From: Comamonadaceae bacterium
Lineage (GTDB): Bacteria; Pseudomonadota; Gammaproteobacteria; Burkholderiales; Burkholderiaceae_C
Length of the DNA: 43,489 nt
Direction: 5' to 3'
NCBI GenBank assembly: GCA_947447355.1
Contig: CANFJF010000029.1
Span: 1 to 43,489 of the forward strand
Shown here: positions 34,094 through 42,542 of the stretch, in pieces
Layout: each line of letters begins with the position of its first letter
Position numbering within the stretch: position 1 is the stretch's first letter
Program-made: the position numbers and the translations under genes
Notes under the pieces: model-generated
What the model was told of the DNA's origin: nothing
Databases searched by the model: none
The model's input: only the letters and a program-made list of their open reading frames with translations

Positions 34094-34544
34094 TTCAGCT
34101 CGATAAGGTCTTCTTTACAAAGGCGGATTCAAATACGAAGTACCACCACCAGTTTCGCGATAGCTCGGCACGCTGCCTGTCATTGTTCTTCCGTCGTGAA
34201 CGCCATAAGCTGCAAAGGCAACAAAATCAGCTTTCTTCGCTGTTAAAAATTAAAAAGGAGTGTACTTACTAATTCTCACAGTCTAGGGCTGATTTGAGGC
34301 GTGACCGGGCGTCGGCACATAAGTCATTGGCGTTGATTGGGCAAATTTTCAATCAGGGCGGATGAAGAAGTTGCCGTCATTGTTGACGCTTTGGTGGCTG
34401 GTGAATTTAAAGCGGCGGCAGATGAGGCTCATTACCTGAAGTCAGCTGCAAGTAGTCGGGTGCGACTTAAACTTAAACTGGTATTGGATCTGTCCGGACT
34501 CTGAAGTCCACGTCACTACCGACGTCAACCAACGCAAGCAAATC
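34094..34544. other. 451-base gap between divergent genes
   Basis: There is no convincing gene. The left half (34094-34336) should hold the promoter of the minus-strand receptor operon, but I cannot name one. A short A-rich stretch with AAAAAGGAG (about 34251-34260) resembles a ribosome site with no ORF behind it. The right half carries a possible gene remnant (34337-34504). The compositional boundary of the accessory block falls here. Confidence 0.5.
34337..34504 (+). pseudogene. Possible degenerate 3' remnant of an oxidoreductase gene
   Basis: A 55-codon open stretch ends at TGA (34502-34504). It has no proper start and reads ...EEVAVIVDALVAGEF...AHYLKSAASS...KLVLDLSGL. The order helix-AAADEAH-KLVLDL resembles the C-terminus of quinone oxidoreductase/zinc-type dehydrogenases. 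The match is short and judged by eye, so it may be chance. Confidence 0.25.
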
Positions 34545-35456
34545 ATGCAATCTCTGAAAAAAATTAAAGCCGGGGTTCTGGAAATCGCCTATATGGAATC
34601 CGGACCACAAGACGGACAGCCAGTTTTCTTGATGCACGGCTTTCCCTATGACATTCATGCTTACTCAGAAGTCGCGCCTATTCTTGTTGCGGCGGGTCAC
34701 CGAGTTATCGTGCCTTATCTGCGTGGTTTCGGCCCCACTCGATTTTTAAGCGCTGAAACGCCGCGCTCAGGCGAGCAAGCGGCGCTTGGTGCTGATTTAT
34801 TGGCCTTGATGGATGCGTTGGCGATACCGCGAGCCGTATTGGCCGGTTACGACTGGGGCGGTCGGGCCGCTTGTGTGGTGGCTGCGCTTTGGCCTGAGCG
34901 TTGCTCGGGACTGGTGTCCTTCAATAGTTACAACATCCAAAATATTGCACGCTCGATGCAGCCTGATGCGCCTGAGAGCGAGCACATGCTCTGGTATCAG
35001 TACTATTTTCACAGCGAGCGCGGTCGTGCGGGCCTAGAACAAAATCGGCGTGCCGTGACTCACCTTTTGTGGAAACTGTGGTCGCCGACTTGGAGCTTCA
35101 GTCAAGATACTTTCGAGCTGAGCGCTGAGGCGTTTGACAACCCTGATTTTGTCGATGTCGTGATTCAGTCTTACCGCCACCGCTTCGCCTTGGCGCAAGG
35201 TGATCCAGCTTATTTGAAGATCGAGGCGCTGCTGGCGGCTCAGCCCCCTATCACTGTGCCTAGCATCACGTTTGACGGCGCCGACGATGGTGTGCGTGCA
35301 CCGTCGCAACCAGGTGCTTCTGCGCAAAGCTTCACAGGTCCTCGCTCCCACCGAGTGGTGCCCGGCGTTGGCCACAACATGCCGCAAGAAGTACCGGAGG
35401 TGTTTGCTGCCGCCGTGATGGCGCTGATTAACAAGGGTGTTTCAACCAATGTCTAG
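34545..35456 (+). CDS. Alpha/beta hydrolase, epoxide hydrolase/dehalogenase-like
   Basis: A 303-residue alpha/beta hydrolase. HGFP (His31) provides the oxyanion loop. The nucleophile position is Asp103 in GYDWGGRAA, as in epoxide hydrolases and haloalkane dehalogenases, not Ser, so water is added via an aspartyl ester. The catalytic His is in GVGHNMPQE near the C-terminus. Cap residues include several Trp/Tyr (MLWYQYYF, LWKLWSP). It begins the second catabolic cluster and is 9 bases upstream of the FAD hydroxylase, which suggests a shared operon and substrate. The true substrate (epoxide, halide or other) is unknown. Confidence 0.88.
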   Translation: MQSLKKIKAGVLEIAYMESGPQDGQPVFLMHGFPYDIHAYSEVAPILVAAGHRVIVPYLRGFGPTRFLSAETPRSGEQAALGADLLALMDALAIPRAVLAGYDWGGRAACVVAALWPERCSGLVSFNSYNIQNIARSMQPDAPESEHMLWYQYYFHSERGRAGLEQNRRAVTHLLWKLWSPTWSFSQDTFELSAEAFDNPDFVDVVIQSYRHRFALAQGDPAYLKIEALLAAQPPITVPSITFDGADDGVRAPSQPGASAQSFTGPRSHRVVPGVGHNMPQEVPEVFAAAVMALINKGVSTNV

Positions 35457-35465
35457 GTCGCTTGG

Positions 35466-37052
35466 ATGACGCCGTTTGATGTGCTGGTGGTTGGCTATGG
35501 TCCTGCGGGTGCCACCATGGCGAATCTATTGGGTCAGCGCGGCTATCGGGTCGCGGTGGTTGAACAAACGGCCGCGATTTACGATAAGCCTCGGGCGATC
35601 ACCGCCGACCACGAGGCCATGCGTGTGTTTCAAGAGTGCGGCCTTGCCGACATCATCGCCCGATCTACCGTGCCGCATCCCGGCACTGATTTTGTGGGTG
35701 TAGAGGGTCAAACCATCAAGCGGTTTTATCCGCAACCGCCACCGCATCCGCTGGCCTGGGAGCCATCTTGGATGTTCGTTCAGCCTGAGCTTGAAGCCAC
35801 GCTTCGCAAAGGTGTGGCGCGCTTTGATCAGGTCCACGTTTTTCTTGAGCATGAATTCGTCAGTCTGAGCCAGACAGAGCTTTCAGCGCAGGTGAAAATT
35901 CGACGTCTTGAAGACGGGGAGATGCTCGAATTTGAGGCTCGTTATGTGATTGCCTGTGATGGTGCGAGAAGTCCTGTCCGGGAGCAGTTTTCTGCGCCCA
36001 TTGATGACCTTGCATTCGATGAATACTGGATCGTGGTGGATGCTTGGTTGCGAGCTGACATTCAGCTGCCACCGCGTTGTGTACAGTACTGCCGGCCGTC
36101 GCGTCCCGGAACTTACATTGTGGGACCGGGGCAGTTGCGCCGTTGGGAGATCAAGATGTTGCCCGGTGAAACACCGGCTGAATTTGCAGATGAGCGGGCC
36201 ATCCGCCAGGTTCTTTCCGAATTCGTGGACGCAGACGTCTTGGCGCTGTGTCGATATGCGGTCTATCGGTTTCATGCATTGGTTGTTCATGAATGGCGCT
36301 TTGGCAGGGTCTTCCTCATGGGTGACGCTGCACACCAGATGCCCCCTTTCCTAGGTCAAGGCCTGTGCGCCGGTATTCGCGACGCGGTCAATCTGTTCTG
36401 GAAGCTTGATGTCGTCGAGCGACTGGGCGCGAGCCCTCGGCTGCTCGATACCTACGGCGAAGAACGCAAACCCCATGTCCGGACGATTGTCTGCCATGCT
36501 AAGTCCTTCGGCTTGATCATTGGTGAGCTTGATGATGCAGTCGCGCGCGATCGGGATACCCAATTGATTGAGGACATGGCAGCAGGCAAGGCTGAAACTG
36601 TGCGTCAGAAATTCATTCCAGGTTTGCAGAGCGGTTTGATCGACATGGACGCAAAGTCTCAACCGCGAGCGGGTGCCGGATCCTTGTTTGTTCAACCCTG
36701 GGTGCAGACAGGTTCCGGGCCGTTCCATCGTCTTGACGATTGCGTGAAGCCGGGCTTCCTGATGGTGTCGGCCTTGGTCGAATCTCTTGGCTGGCTCGAT
36801 GCCCAAAGAACTGAAAAATGGCAGCGCCTGCAAGGGCGGCAAGTGGTGGTCAGATCCGAAGCCAGTCTGACAAGTGTTTCTGTGGATGCGTTGCTCGTCA
36901 CCGAGCGCGATGGTGTTTTCAGGCGCTGGCTTGATGAAATTGATGCTGTTGTCGTTTTGGTCAGGCCTGATCACTATGTTTACGGCACAGCCAATAACGC
37001 TGCCCAGTTGCAGAGTCTTGTCGATGCGTTGTACAAGACCTTGTATTTTTAA
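35466..37052 (+). CDS. FAD-dependent aromatic hydroxylase, MhpA-like
   Basis: Group A flavoprotein monooxygenase of 528 residues. The Rossmann GxGxxG is VGYGPAG (Gly10-Gly15), the DG motif reads ACDGARSPVR, and the FAD ribityl-binding GD motif is GDAAHQMPPFLGQG (from 36322), followed by DAVNLFWKL. A C-terminal thioredoxin-like domain (about residues 420-528) is present. The overall pattern matches 3-(3-hydroxyphenyl)propionate hydroxylase MhpA, which hydroxylates the ring next to an OH group with NADH and O2. No ring-cleavage dioxygenase (MhpB) is in the window, so the substrate may differ. Its stop overlaps the convergent LysR stop by 3 bases. Confidence 0.88.
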   Translation: MTPFDVLVVGYGPAGATMANLLGQRGYRVAVVEQTAAIYDKPRAITADHEAMRVFQECGLADIIARSTVPHPGTDFVGVEGQTIKRFYPQPPPHPLAWEPSWMFVQPELEATLRKGVARFDQVHVFLEHEFVSLSQTELSAQVKIRRLEDGEMLEFEARYVIACDGARSPVREQFSAPIDDLAFDEYWIVVDAWLRADIQLPPRCVQYCRPSRPGTYIVGPGQLRRWEIKMLPGETPAEFADERAIRQVLSEFVDADVLALCRYAVYRFHALVVHEWRFGRVFLMGDAAHQMPPFLGQGLCAGIRDAVNLFWKLDVVERLGASPRLLDTYGEERKPHVRTIVCHAKSFGLIIGELDDAVARDRDTQLIEDMAAGKAETVRQKFIPGLQSGLIDMDAKSQPRAGAGSLFVQPWVQTGSGPFHRLDDCVKPGFLMVSALVESLGWLDAQRTEKWQRLQGRQVVVRSEASLTSVSVDALLVTERDGVFRRWLDEIDAVVVLVRPDHYVYGTANNAAQLQSLVDALYKTLYF

Positions 37053-38026
37053 GAACGATGCAACGCGGGAAACTCGCGTGCAGCCAGTTTGCGAAATTTG
37101 CTTGTGGCCGGGCTTTCCGTCTCGGCCATGTAGGCCAGAGCCATCCCGATGGATGCGGCCGACGGAAAGTCGACAAAATGGCGGTAGACGATTCTGTCGC
37201 TGACAAACCGCTGCATCACCGATGGCACGAGCGCCACACCCAAGCCGCTTTCAACCAAGGCCAATACCGTCTGGACTTGGACGGCTTGCTGCGTCACACG
37301 GGGTATGAACCCGGCCTGTTGGCAAGCGAGCATGGCTGTGCTGTGCAGACCTGCGGCATGGGTCGGCGCATACATCACGAAAGGCTGATCAGCCAAGTCT
37401 GACAGCTTGAGCAGTCCCTTTTCGGCCAGTGCGTTGCCGCGTGGCAGAGCGGCGATGAATTCGTCGCGCTCAAGCTGGACCAGCGTGGCTTTGGAGGGTT
37501 GCAGCAGCGGCACGCGCACGAGACCAATGTCCAATGCGTTGTCTTCCAGCTGCTGCATGATCGCCACCGAGGTGGCTTCGCGCAAGATCAGTTCAACGCC
37601 AGGATGCTCGGCGCGGTAGAGTGGCAAAAGCTTTTGGAGCATCCCATAGGTCGCTGATCCGACAAATCCAATCTGTAGCGTTCCGCCTGTTCCGTCGAGC
37701 GCGCCCTGCGCTGTTTCGCGGAGTTGGTTGCCATGAAACAGCAGTTTCCGGGCTTCGATCAAGACAGCCCGGCCGCTGGACGTTAGCGATACGCCGGTGG
37801 ACTCACGGTTGAAGAGTTTGGTGCCCAACTCCGCTTCGAGTTTCTGGATCGACACGGACAGAGGCGGTTGCGCCATGTGCAGACGCTCTGCTGCTCGGTG
37901 GAAATTGAGCGTCTCGGCGAGGGTGACGAAGTGGCGAATGCGTCGCAGGTCCATGGGCTTGGCGAAATCCTTCGCGCCGAGCATACCTGAGCGCCCCAGC
38001 TTGACCCGCATCGCATCCGCTGGCAT
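37049..38026 (-). CDS. LysR-family transcription regulator
   Basis: A LysR regulator of 325 residues from the ATG at 38026. The winged-helix domain begins at MDLRRIRHFVTLAETLNFHRAAERL (Met25 or later), so the first 24 residues are an N-terminal extension or the start is 37954. The 38026 start is supported by AAGGG just upstream and by its TGATATG junction with the enoyl-CoA hydratase stop. The effector domain (about residues 110-325) includes GSATYGML and a GLGVALVPS segment, as in CatM/BenM/CbnR-type regulators. It probably controls the divergent acyl-CoA dehydrogenase operon through the box at 38903-38923. Confidence 0.92.
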   Translation of the reverse strand: MPADAMRVKLGRSGMLGAKDFAKPMDLRRIRHFVTLAETLNFHRAAERLHMAQPPLSVSIQKLEAELGTKLFNRESTGVSLTSSGRAVLIEARKLLFHGNQLRETAQGALDGTGGTLQIGFVGSATYGMLQKLLPLYRAEHPGVELILREATSVAIMQQLEDNALDIGLVRVPLLQPSKATLVQLERDEFIAALPRGNALAEKGLLKLSDLADQPFVMYAPTHAAGLHSTAMLACQQAGFIPRVTQQAVQVQTVLALVESGLGVALVPSVMQRFVSDRIVYRHFVDFPSAASIGMALAYMAETESPATSKFRKLAAREFPALHRS

Positions 38027-38027
38027 A

Positions 38028-38822
38028 TCAGCCCTTGAAGACTGGAGGACGCTTGTTCAGATATGCGTTCACGGCTTCTTTATGGTCATCCGTTTGATGC
38101 GACAGGGCCTGAAATGCCGCGGCCATTTCAAGTAAGGTGTCCATGCGCGTGTGCATGGCTTCGCGCAACAGTCGCTTGGTCAAGCGGACGGCGTGTGGCG
38201 GATTGGCCGCGATGCGCTGAGCCAGTTCGTTGGCTGTGCTGAGGAGTTGATCGGCAGGCACCACGCGCGACACGAGACCCCAGCTGGCGGCCAAGTCTGG
38301 CCCAATCATTTCGCCGGTGAACGACATTTCCGACGCGCGCGACATGCCGATGATGCGCGGCAGCAACCAAGCGCCGCCATCGCCCGGAATGATCCCCAGC
38401 TTGACAAAACTCTCGGCAAATTTGGCGTGCTCTGACGCGATGCGGATGTCGCACATGCACGCCACATCAAAGCCTGCGCCGATGGCTGCTCCGTTCACCG
38501 CCGCGATGATGGGAACTTCGAGGTTGAAGAGGGCGAGCGGCAGCTTCTGAATGCCGGTGCGGTATTCCTGACGAATTTGCATGCCAGTGACCTCGCCAGA
38601 AGCTTGCCGCTCCATGTCACGAATGTCTCCGCCCGAAGAAAAAGCCGTGCCCGCGCCGGTCAAGATAACAGCGCGAACTGTGCGGTCGTTGTGAATTCGG
38701 TCAATCGCCACTAAGAAGTCGGCCACGGCCGAATTGCCCGTCAACGGGTTACGGCGTTCAGGCTCATTCATGGTTAACGTGACCACATGGCCTTGTTGTT
38801 CGTACAAAATAAAGTTAGGCAT
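38028..38822 (-). CDS. Enoyl-CoA hydratase/isomerase family protein
   Basis: Crotonase-fold protein of 264 residues. The start MPNFILYEQQGHVVTLTMN at 38822 was chosen because AGGAC lies 9 bases upstream; the frame is open to 38906. The oxyanion-hole residues are in GAGTAFSSGGD and in AVNGAAIGAGFDVACMCD. The catalytic Glu region reads FVKLGIIPGDGG, where the second Glu of typical hydratases (EWGL-type) is replaced: Gly-Asp-Gly follows. It may thus be a hydratase, isomerase or hydrolase. It is transcribed together with lysR, and divergently from the acyl-CoA dehydrogenases. Confidence 0.9.
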   Translation of the reverse strand: MPNFILYEQQGHVVTLTMNEPERRNPLTGNSAVADFLVAIDRIHNDRTVRAVILTGAGTAFSSGGDIRDMERQASGEVTGMQIRQEYRTGIQKLPLALFNLEVPIIAAVNGAAIGAGFDVACMCDIRIASEHAKFAESFVKLGIIPGDGGAWLLPRIIGMSRASEMSFTGEMIGPDLAASWGLVSRVVPADQLLSTANELAQRIAANPPHAVRLTKRLLREAMHTRMDTLLEMAAAFQALSHQTDDHKEAVNAYLNKRPPVFKG

Positions 38823-38902
38823 GGTGAAAGTCCTGATAAATGTTGAGATCACGCGAGCGTAGGTGATCTGGCCTGTCGTGTCCAATATTGAGATGACTTC
38901 AG

Positions 38903-38923
38903 TCAATACCCAAAAGGTATTGA
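38903..38923. promoter_or_regulatory. LysR-type operator, ATAC-N7-GTAT
   Basis: TCAATACC-CAAAA-GGTATTGA has perfect 8-base arms and contains T-N11-A and the ATAC-N7-GTAT core used by CatM/BenM-like regulators. Its centre (38913) lies about 61 bp before the inferred start near 38974, the usual recognition-site position for LysR activators. A further pair, TCCAATATT (38881-38889) and AATATTGGA (39003-39011), flanks it at long range. Confidence 0.78.
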
Positions 38924-38939
38924 TGCGCGTGCTCGCAGG

Positions 38940-38967
38940 TTGAGGGATTACCCTATATCTCTATAAA
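38940..38967 (+). promoter_or_regulatory. Candidate promoter of the acyl-CoA dehydrogenase operon
   Basis: TTGAGG (38940-38945), 16-base spacer, TATAAA (38962-38967). The weak -35 fits an activator-dependent promoter. Confidence 0.6.
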
Positions 38968-39078
38968 TTCGATACTGATTAGATATTGAAAATCAACAAT
39001 TGAATATTGGACTATATCGGTCATCAGTCCTATTCTTGTGCTATCAAATTCAGCGTCCGATGGACACAGGAGATTTCT

Positions 39079-40248
39079 TTGAGCAACCTGCTATCTGCTT
39101 TTCGGCTTGCAACGCTTCCCGCTGAAACGAACCCATTTCGGGCTGAGGTGAAGGCTTTTCTCAAGTCCCATGTTGAACCCACTTCGCCCGATATCCGGGC
39201 CCGGTCTTGGATGGGGTTTGATGCGGCCTTCAGCCGAAAACTCGCCACACGTGGTTGGGTCGGCGTGACCTTGCCGACTCGGTTTGGTGGCGCTGAAATG
39301 GATGCGTTTTCGCGTTTCGTCTTGGTGGAAGAGTTGCTCGCCGCGGGTGCGCCGGTGTCTGCCCACTGGATTGCGGACCGCCAGAGCGGACCCTTGATCA
39401 ACAAGTTCGGAACGGACGCGCAACGTCAGTTTTACCTGCCAAAAATCTGTGCTGCCGAAGCCTTTTTCTGTATCGGCATGAGCGAGCCCAATGCGGGTTC
39501 AGACCTCGCCAGTGTCGGTACGCGCGCCACGCGTTATCAGTTGAACGGCGTGAACGGTTGGCGCTTGAGCGGCCGAAAGATTTGGACGACGAACGCGCAC
39601 AACTGCCATTACATGATCGCCTTGGTGCGCTCGTCTGGTGAGCTGCAAGATCGGCAAAAGGGCTTGTCTCAATTCATCATTGACCTGTCCTTGCCCGGGG
39701 TCACCGTACGGCCGATTCGTGATCTTTCGGGTGACGCCCATTTCTCTGAAGTGTTCTTCGACGACGTGCTCTTGGCAGATGATGCCTTGATCGGCAACGA
39801 AGGAGACGGCTGGTCGCAGGTCAACGCCGAGCTGGCCTTTGAGCGCAGCGGACCTGAGCGGATTTACTCGAGCATTGTGCTGCTGGAGCACTGGATTGCC
39901 TGCCTGCGAAAAAGTCCGGATTCGTCTGCACACCTTGCCACCATCGGGCGCTTCGCGACGCATCTGGCCACGCTGCGAAACATGTCCATTGCGGTCACCA
40001 GCAAGTTGGTCAATGGTGAAAGCCCGGTCGTCGAGGCGGCACTGGTGAAAGACATCGGCACGGAGTTCGAGCAAAGTATCCCGGCCATCATTGAAGCGGC
40101 CATCGGGCTCAATCCGGACACGCCGGTGGACGCCGACCTTTATCGCACGCTGGCTTATGTGAGCCAGATTGCACCTACTTTTTCCTTGCGTGGCGGCACA
40201 CGAGAAATCCTGCGCGGCATGATTGCGCGTGGTTTGGGTTTGCGCTAA
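39079..40248 (+). CDS. Acyl-CoA dehydrogenase, first of an adjacent pair
   Basis: Flavoenzyme oxidising an acyl-CoA to its 2-enoyl-CoA; 389 residues. It starts at TTG (39079): AGGAG (39068-39072) is 6 bases upstream and no ATG is in frame nearby. Domains in order: N-terminal helical (1-120), beta domain with CIGMSEPNAGSDLASV (FAD/substrate signature) and IWTTNAHNCH, C-terminal helical domain ending RGGTREILRGMIARGLG. In the C-terminal GT segment the residue equivalent to MCAD Glu376 is not Glu, but Glu255 in AFERSG lies where isovaleryl-CoA dehydrogenase has its catalytic Glu254. It leads a four-gene operon and is followed 19 bases later by the second dehydrogenase. Confidence 0.92.
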   Translation: MSNLLSAFRLATLPAETNPFRAEVKAFLKSHVEPTSPDIRARSWMGFDAAFSRKLATRGWVGVTLPTRFGGAEMDAFSRFVLVEELLAAGAPVSAHWIADRQSGPLINKFGTDAQRQFYLPKICAAEAFFCIGMSEPNAGSDLASVGTRATRYQLNGVNGWRLSGRKIWTTNAHNCHYMIALVRSSGELQDRQKGLSQFIIDLSLPGVTVRPIRDLSGDAHFSEVFFDDVLLADDALIGNEGDGWSQVNAELAFERSGPERIYSSIVLLEHWIACLRKSPDSSAHLATIGRFATHLATLRNMSIAVTSKLVNGESPVVEAALVKDIGTEFEQSIPAIIEAAIGLNPDTPVDADLYRTLAYVSQIAPTFSLRGGTREILRGMIARGLGLR

Positions 40249-40267
40249 AAAAGAAAAGAACAATCCT

Positions 40268-41245
40268 ATGTTTGCAGAAGCCATTGACGATATTCTCAAA
40301 GACCAGTGCAAGCCAGCCGTGGTGCGGGCGATCCAAGCAGGTGGATCCCCCGCAGCGCTATGGGACGCCATAGCCAGTGCCGGATTTTTGGAACTTCTCA
40401 GCGCTGAGCAAGACGGTGGTGCCGGCTTGTCCTTGTCTGAACTTTTTCCTGTCTTAGGCTGCTTCGGTCGCTACACCGTGCCAGTGCCGGTGGCGCAAAC
40501 CATCGTGGCCCGTGCACTGGTGGGCTCACACTTTGTGATGCCGCCAGGCATGGTCACGCTGGCGCAGTCATTTCGCAGGGCGGCGAATGGCGCTATCAGT
40601 TGCCCCTTGACGCCCTACGGGATGTTGGCTGACTACGTTTTTGCCAGTGACGGCGATGGCTTGCTGCTGTTACCGTGTGCGGCTGCTCAGCGAGAGACTT
40701 GTGGCGTCAACAACAGTCTTACTGCAACGCTTATTTGGCCTGATGACAGCAGCGCGACCCGCGCGCCGCAGGGTGGTGCTGAGTTACCTGCCTTCGCTGC
40801 AGCGCTGCATGCTGCGCTACTGAGCGGGGCCACCAACCGTGTGTTTGAGATGACGCTGCAGTACTGCAACGACCGCGTTCAATTTGGCAAGTCACTCGGA
40901 AAGTTTCAAGCAGTGCAACATCATTTGAGTGTGATGGCCGAGCACACTGCTGCTGCGTCGATGGCCGCTGAAGCTGCATTTCAAGGCACTGAGAAAATCC
41001 CAACGCTGCTGACCGCGGCTATTGCCAAATCGCGTACCAGTGAAGCGGTGGTGTTGGTCGCTTCGATTGCCCACGCTTTGCATGGCGCGATCGGCGTCAC
41101 TGAGGAATACGACCTGCAGCTGTTGACCCGCTGTTTGCATGATTGGCGTATGGCCCACGGCTCCGAAGCCTACTGGAACACAGTGGTCGGACAGCAAGTT
41201 CTCGACAGCGACATGCCGCTGTCCGATTTCGTTCGCACTGTCTGA
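40268..41245 (+). CDS. Acyl-CoA dehydrogenase-like, second (short) member of the pair
   Basis: A 325-residue protein, clearly shorter than usual (about 380). The N-terminal helical domain is AILKDQ...ASAGFLELLSAEQDGGAGLSL, the middle beta domain is reduced, and the C-terminal domain contains CNDRVQFGKSLGKFQAVQHHLS and HALHGAIGVTEEYDLQLLTR. No catalytic Glu is visible at either of the two known positions. In steroid catabolism such unequal neighbours form alpha2-beta2 dehydrogenases in which only one subunit is catalytic, so this may be the non-catalytic partner of the gene upstream (inference). The next gene starts 43 bases after its stop. Confidence 0.86.
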   Translation: MFAEAIDDILKDQCKPAVVRAIQAGGSPAALWDAIASAGFLELLSAEQDGGAGLSLSELFPVLGCFGRYTVPVPVAQTIVARALVGSHFVMPPGMVTLAQSFRRAANGAISCPLTPYGMLADYVFASDGDGLLLLPCAAAQRETCGVNNSLTATLIWPDDSSATRAPQGGAELPAFAAALHAALLSGATNRVFEMTLQYCNDRVQFGKSLGKFQAVQHHLSVMAEHTAAASMAAEAAFQGTEKIPTLLTAAIAKSRTSEAVVLVASIAHALHGAIGVTEEYDLQLLTRCLHDWRMAHGSEAYWNTVVGQQVLDSDMPLSDFVRTV

Positions 41246-41288
41246 GATCTTGATGAAAAAATCCTCACTGGCGGGCAAGGGAAAAGAG

Positions 41289-42530
41289 ATGACAGGTCCG
41301 CTCAAAGGGCTTCGTGTGTTGGACCTCACGAGCGTGCTGATGGGGCCGTATGCCACGCAACTCATGGCCGACTTGGGTGCCGACGTGGTGAAGATCGAGT
41401 CGCCTAGTGGGGACACCGTGCGGGGGATTGGCCCGATGCGAAACCCCGGTATGGGCACCATTTTTTTGCACGTCAATCGCAACAAAAGAAGCTTGGTCCT
41501 CGACCTGAAGAAACCCGAAGGGTTGGAAGCTTTCTACCGATTGGCACGCACTGCAGACGTCGTCGTTTACAACATCCGGCCGCAAGCCATGAAGCGGCTT
41601 GGAATTCATTACGAGCGCTTGAAGGCTGAAAATCCCGGCATCATTTATGCGGGTCTTTATGGCTACAGCGAAAGTGGTCCGTATGCCGGCAAGCCCGCCT
41701 ATGACGACTTGATTCAAGGTGCGTGCGCAGTGCCTGACTTGGTGGCTCGTTCTTCAGGCGGTGAACCTCGCTATGTCCCTTTGACGCTCGCTGATCGCAC
41801 CGTGGGCTTGATGGGTTCCAACACTATCTTGGCGGCGGTGATTGCCCGGTCGCTGACGGGTGAAGGCCAAGAAATCGAAATTCCGATGTTCGAGACCATG
41901 GTGCAGTACGTCATGAGCGACCATTTGTCTGGCGAAACATTTGTGCCGCCGATAGGGCCCAGTGGTTATCCCAGGTTGTTGGTCAAGGAGCGCAGGCCTT
42001 ATAAAACTTTGGATGGCTATGTCTGTGTCTTGGTTTACAACGACCGGCAGTGGCAAGCCTTTTTAGGCCTGATTGGAAAGCCAGAACTTTACATGGACGA
42101 CCCGCGCTTTGGCGGCATTGGCGCTCGCACCCAACACATCGACGAGCTTTACACCCTCGTCGGCCAAGCGATGGGCACCAAGACCAATGCCGACTGGCTG
42201 CACTTGCTTGAGCGGGCTGACATCCCTTGCATGCCGCTGCAAGACATCGATGGTCTGATAGACGATCCGCATTTGAAGGCCATTGGCATGATCAAAACCG
42301 TCGTTCATCCGACCGAAGGTGAGATCCGTCAGATTGGCGTGCCGGTCAAACTGTCGGCAACGCCCGTGTTGACCGAGCAACGCCCAGCGCCAGGCCTAGG
42401 GCAGCACAGCGAAGAGATTTTGCGCGAGGCAGGTTTCACAGATGATGAAGTGAGAGCTTTGCAGGCGCAGGGGGCAACTCTCGCTTACAGCGCTCCCGCG
42501 TTGTTTCCCACTCAATTGGCTTGTGCATAA
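41289..42530 (+). CDS. Family III CoA-transferase (CaiB/BaiF)
   Basis: A 413-residue CoA-transferase. The ATG at 41289 is chosen because AAGGG lies 7 bases upstream and MTGPLKGLRVLDLTSVLMGP aligns with the CoA-transferase at 26865; an upstream in-frame ATG (41253) would add 12 residues. The catalytic Asp is in PAYDDLIQG. It is a clear paralogue of the 26865 gene (shared NIRPQA, PAYDDLIQG and ADVVKIESP-like blocks) but has a longer C-terminus. It should activate the substrate of the neighbouring dehydrogenases by CoA transfer; which acid is unknown. Confidence 0.9.
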   Translation: MTGPLKGLRVLDLTSVLMGPYATQLMADLGADVVKIESPSGDTVRGIGPMRNPGMGTIFLHVNRNKRSLVLDLKKPEGLEAFYRLARTADVVVYNIRPQAMKRLGIHYERLKAENPGIIYAGLYGYSESGPYAGKPAYDDLIQGACAVPDLVARSSGGEPRYVPLTLADRTVGLMGSNTILAAVIARSLTGEGQEIEIPMFETMVQYVMSDHLSGETFVPPIGPSGYPRLLVKERRPYKTLDGYVCVLVYNDRQWQAFLGLIGKPELYMDDPRFGGIGARTQHIDELYTLVGQAMGTKTNADWLHLLERADIPCMPLQDIDGLIDDPHLKAIGMIKTVVHPTEGEIRQIGVPVKLSATPVLTEQRPAPGLGQHSEEILREAGFTDDEVRALQAQGATLAYSAPALFPTQLACA

Positions 42531-42542
42531 GCAAAGGATTCC

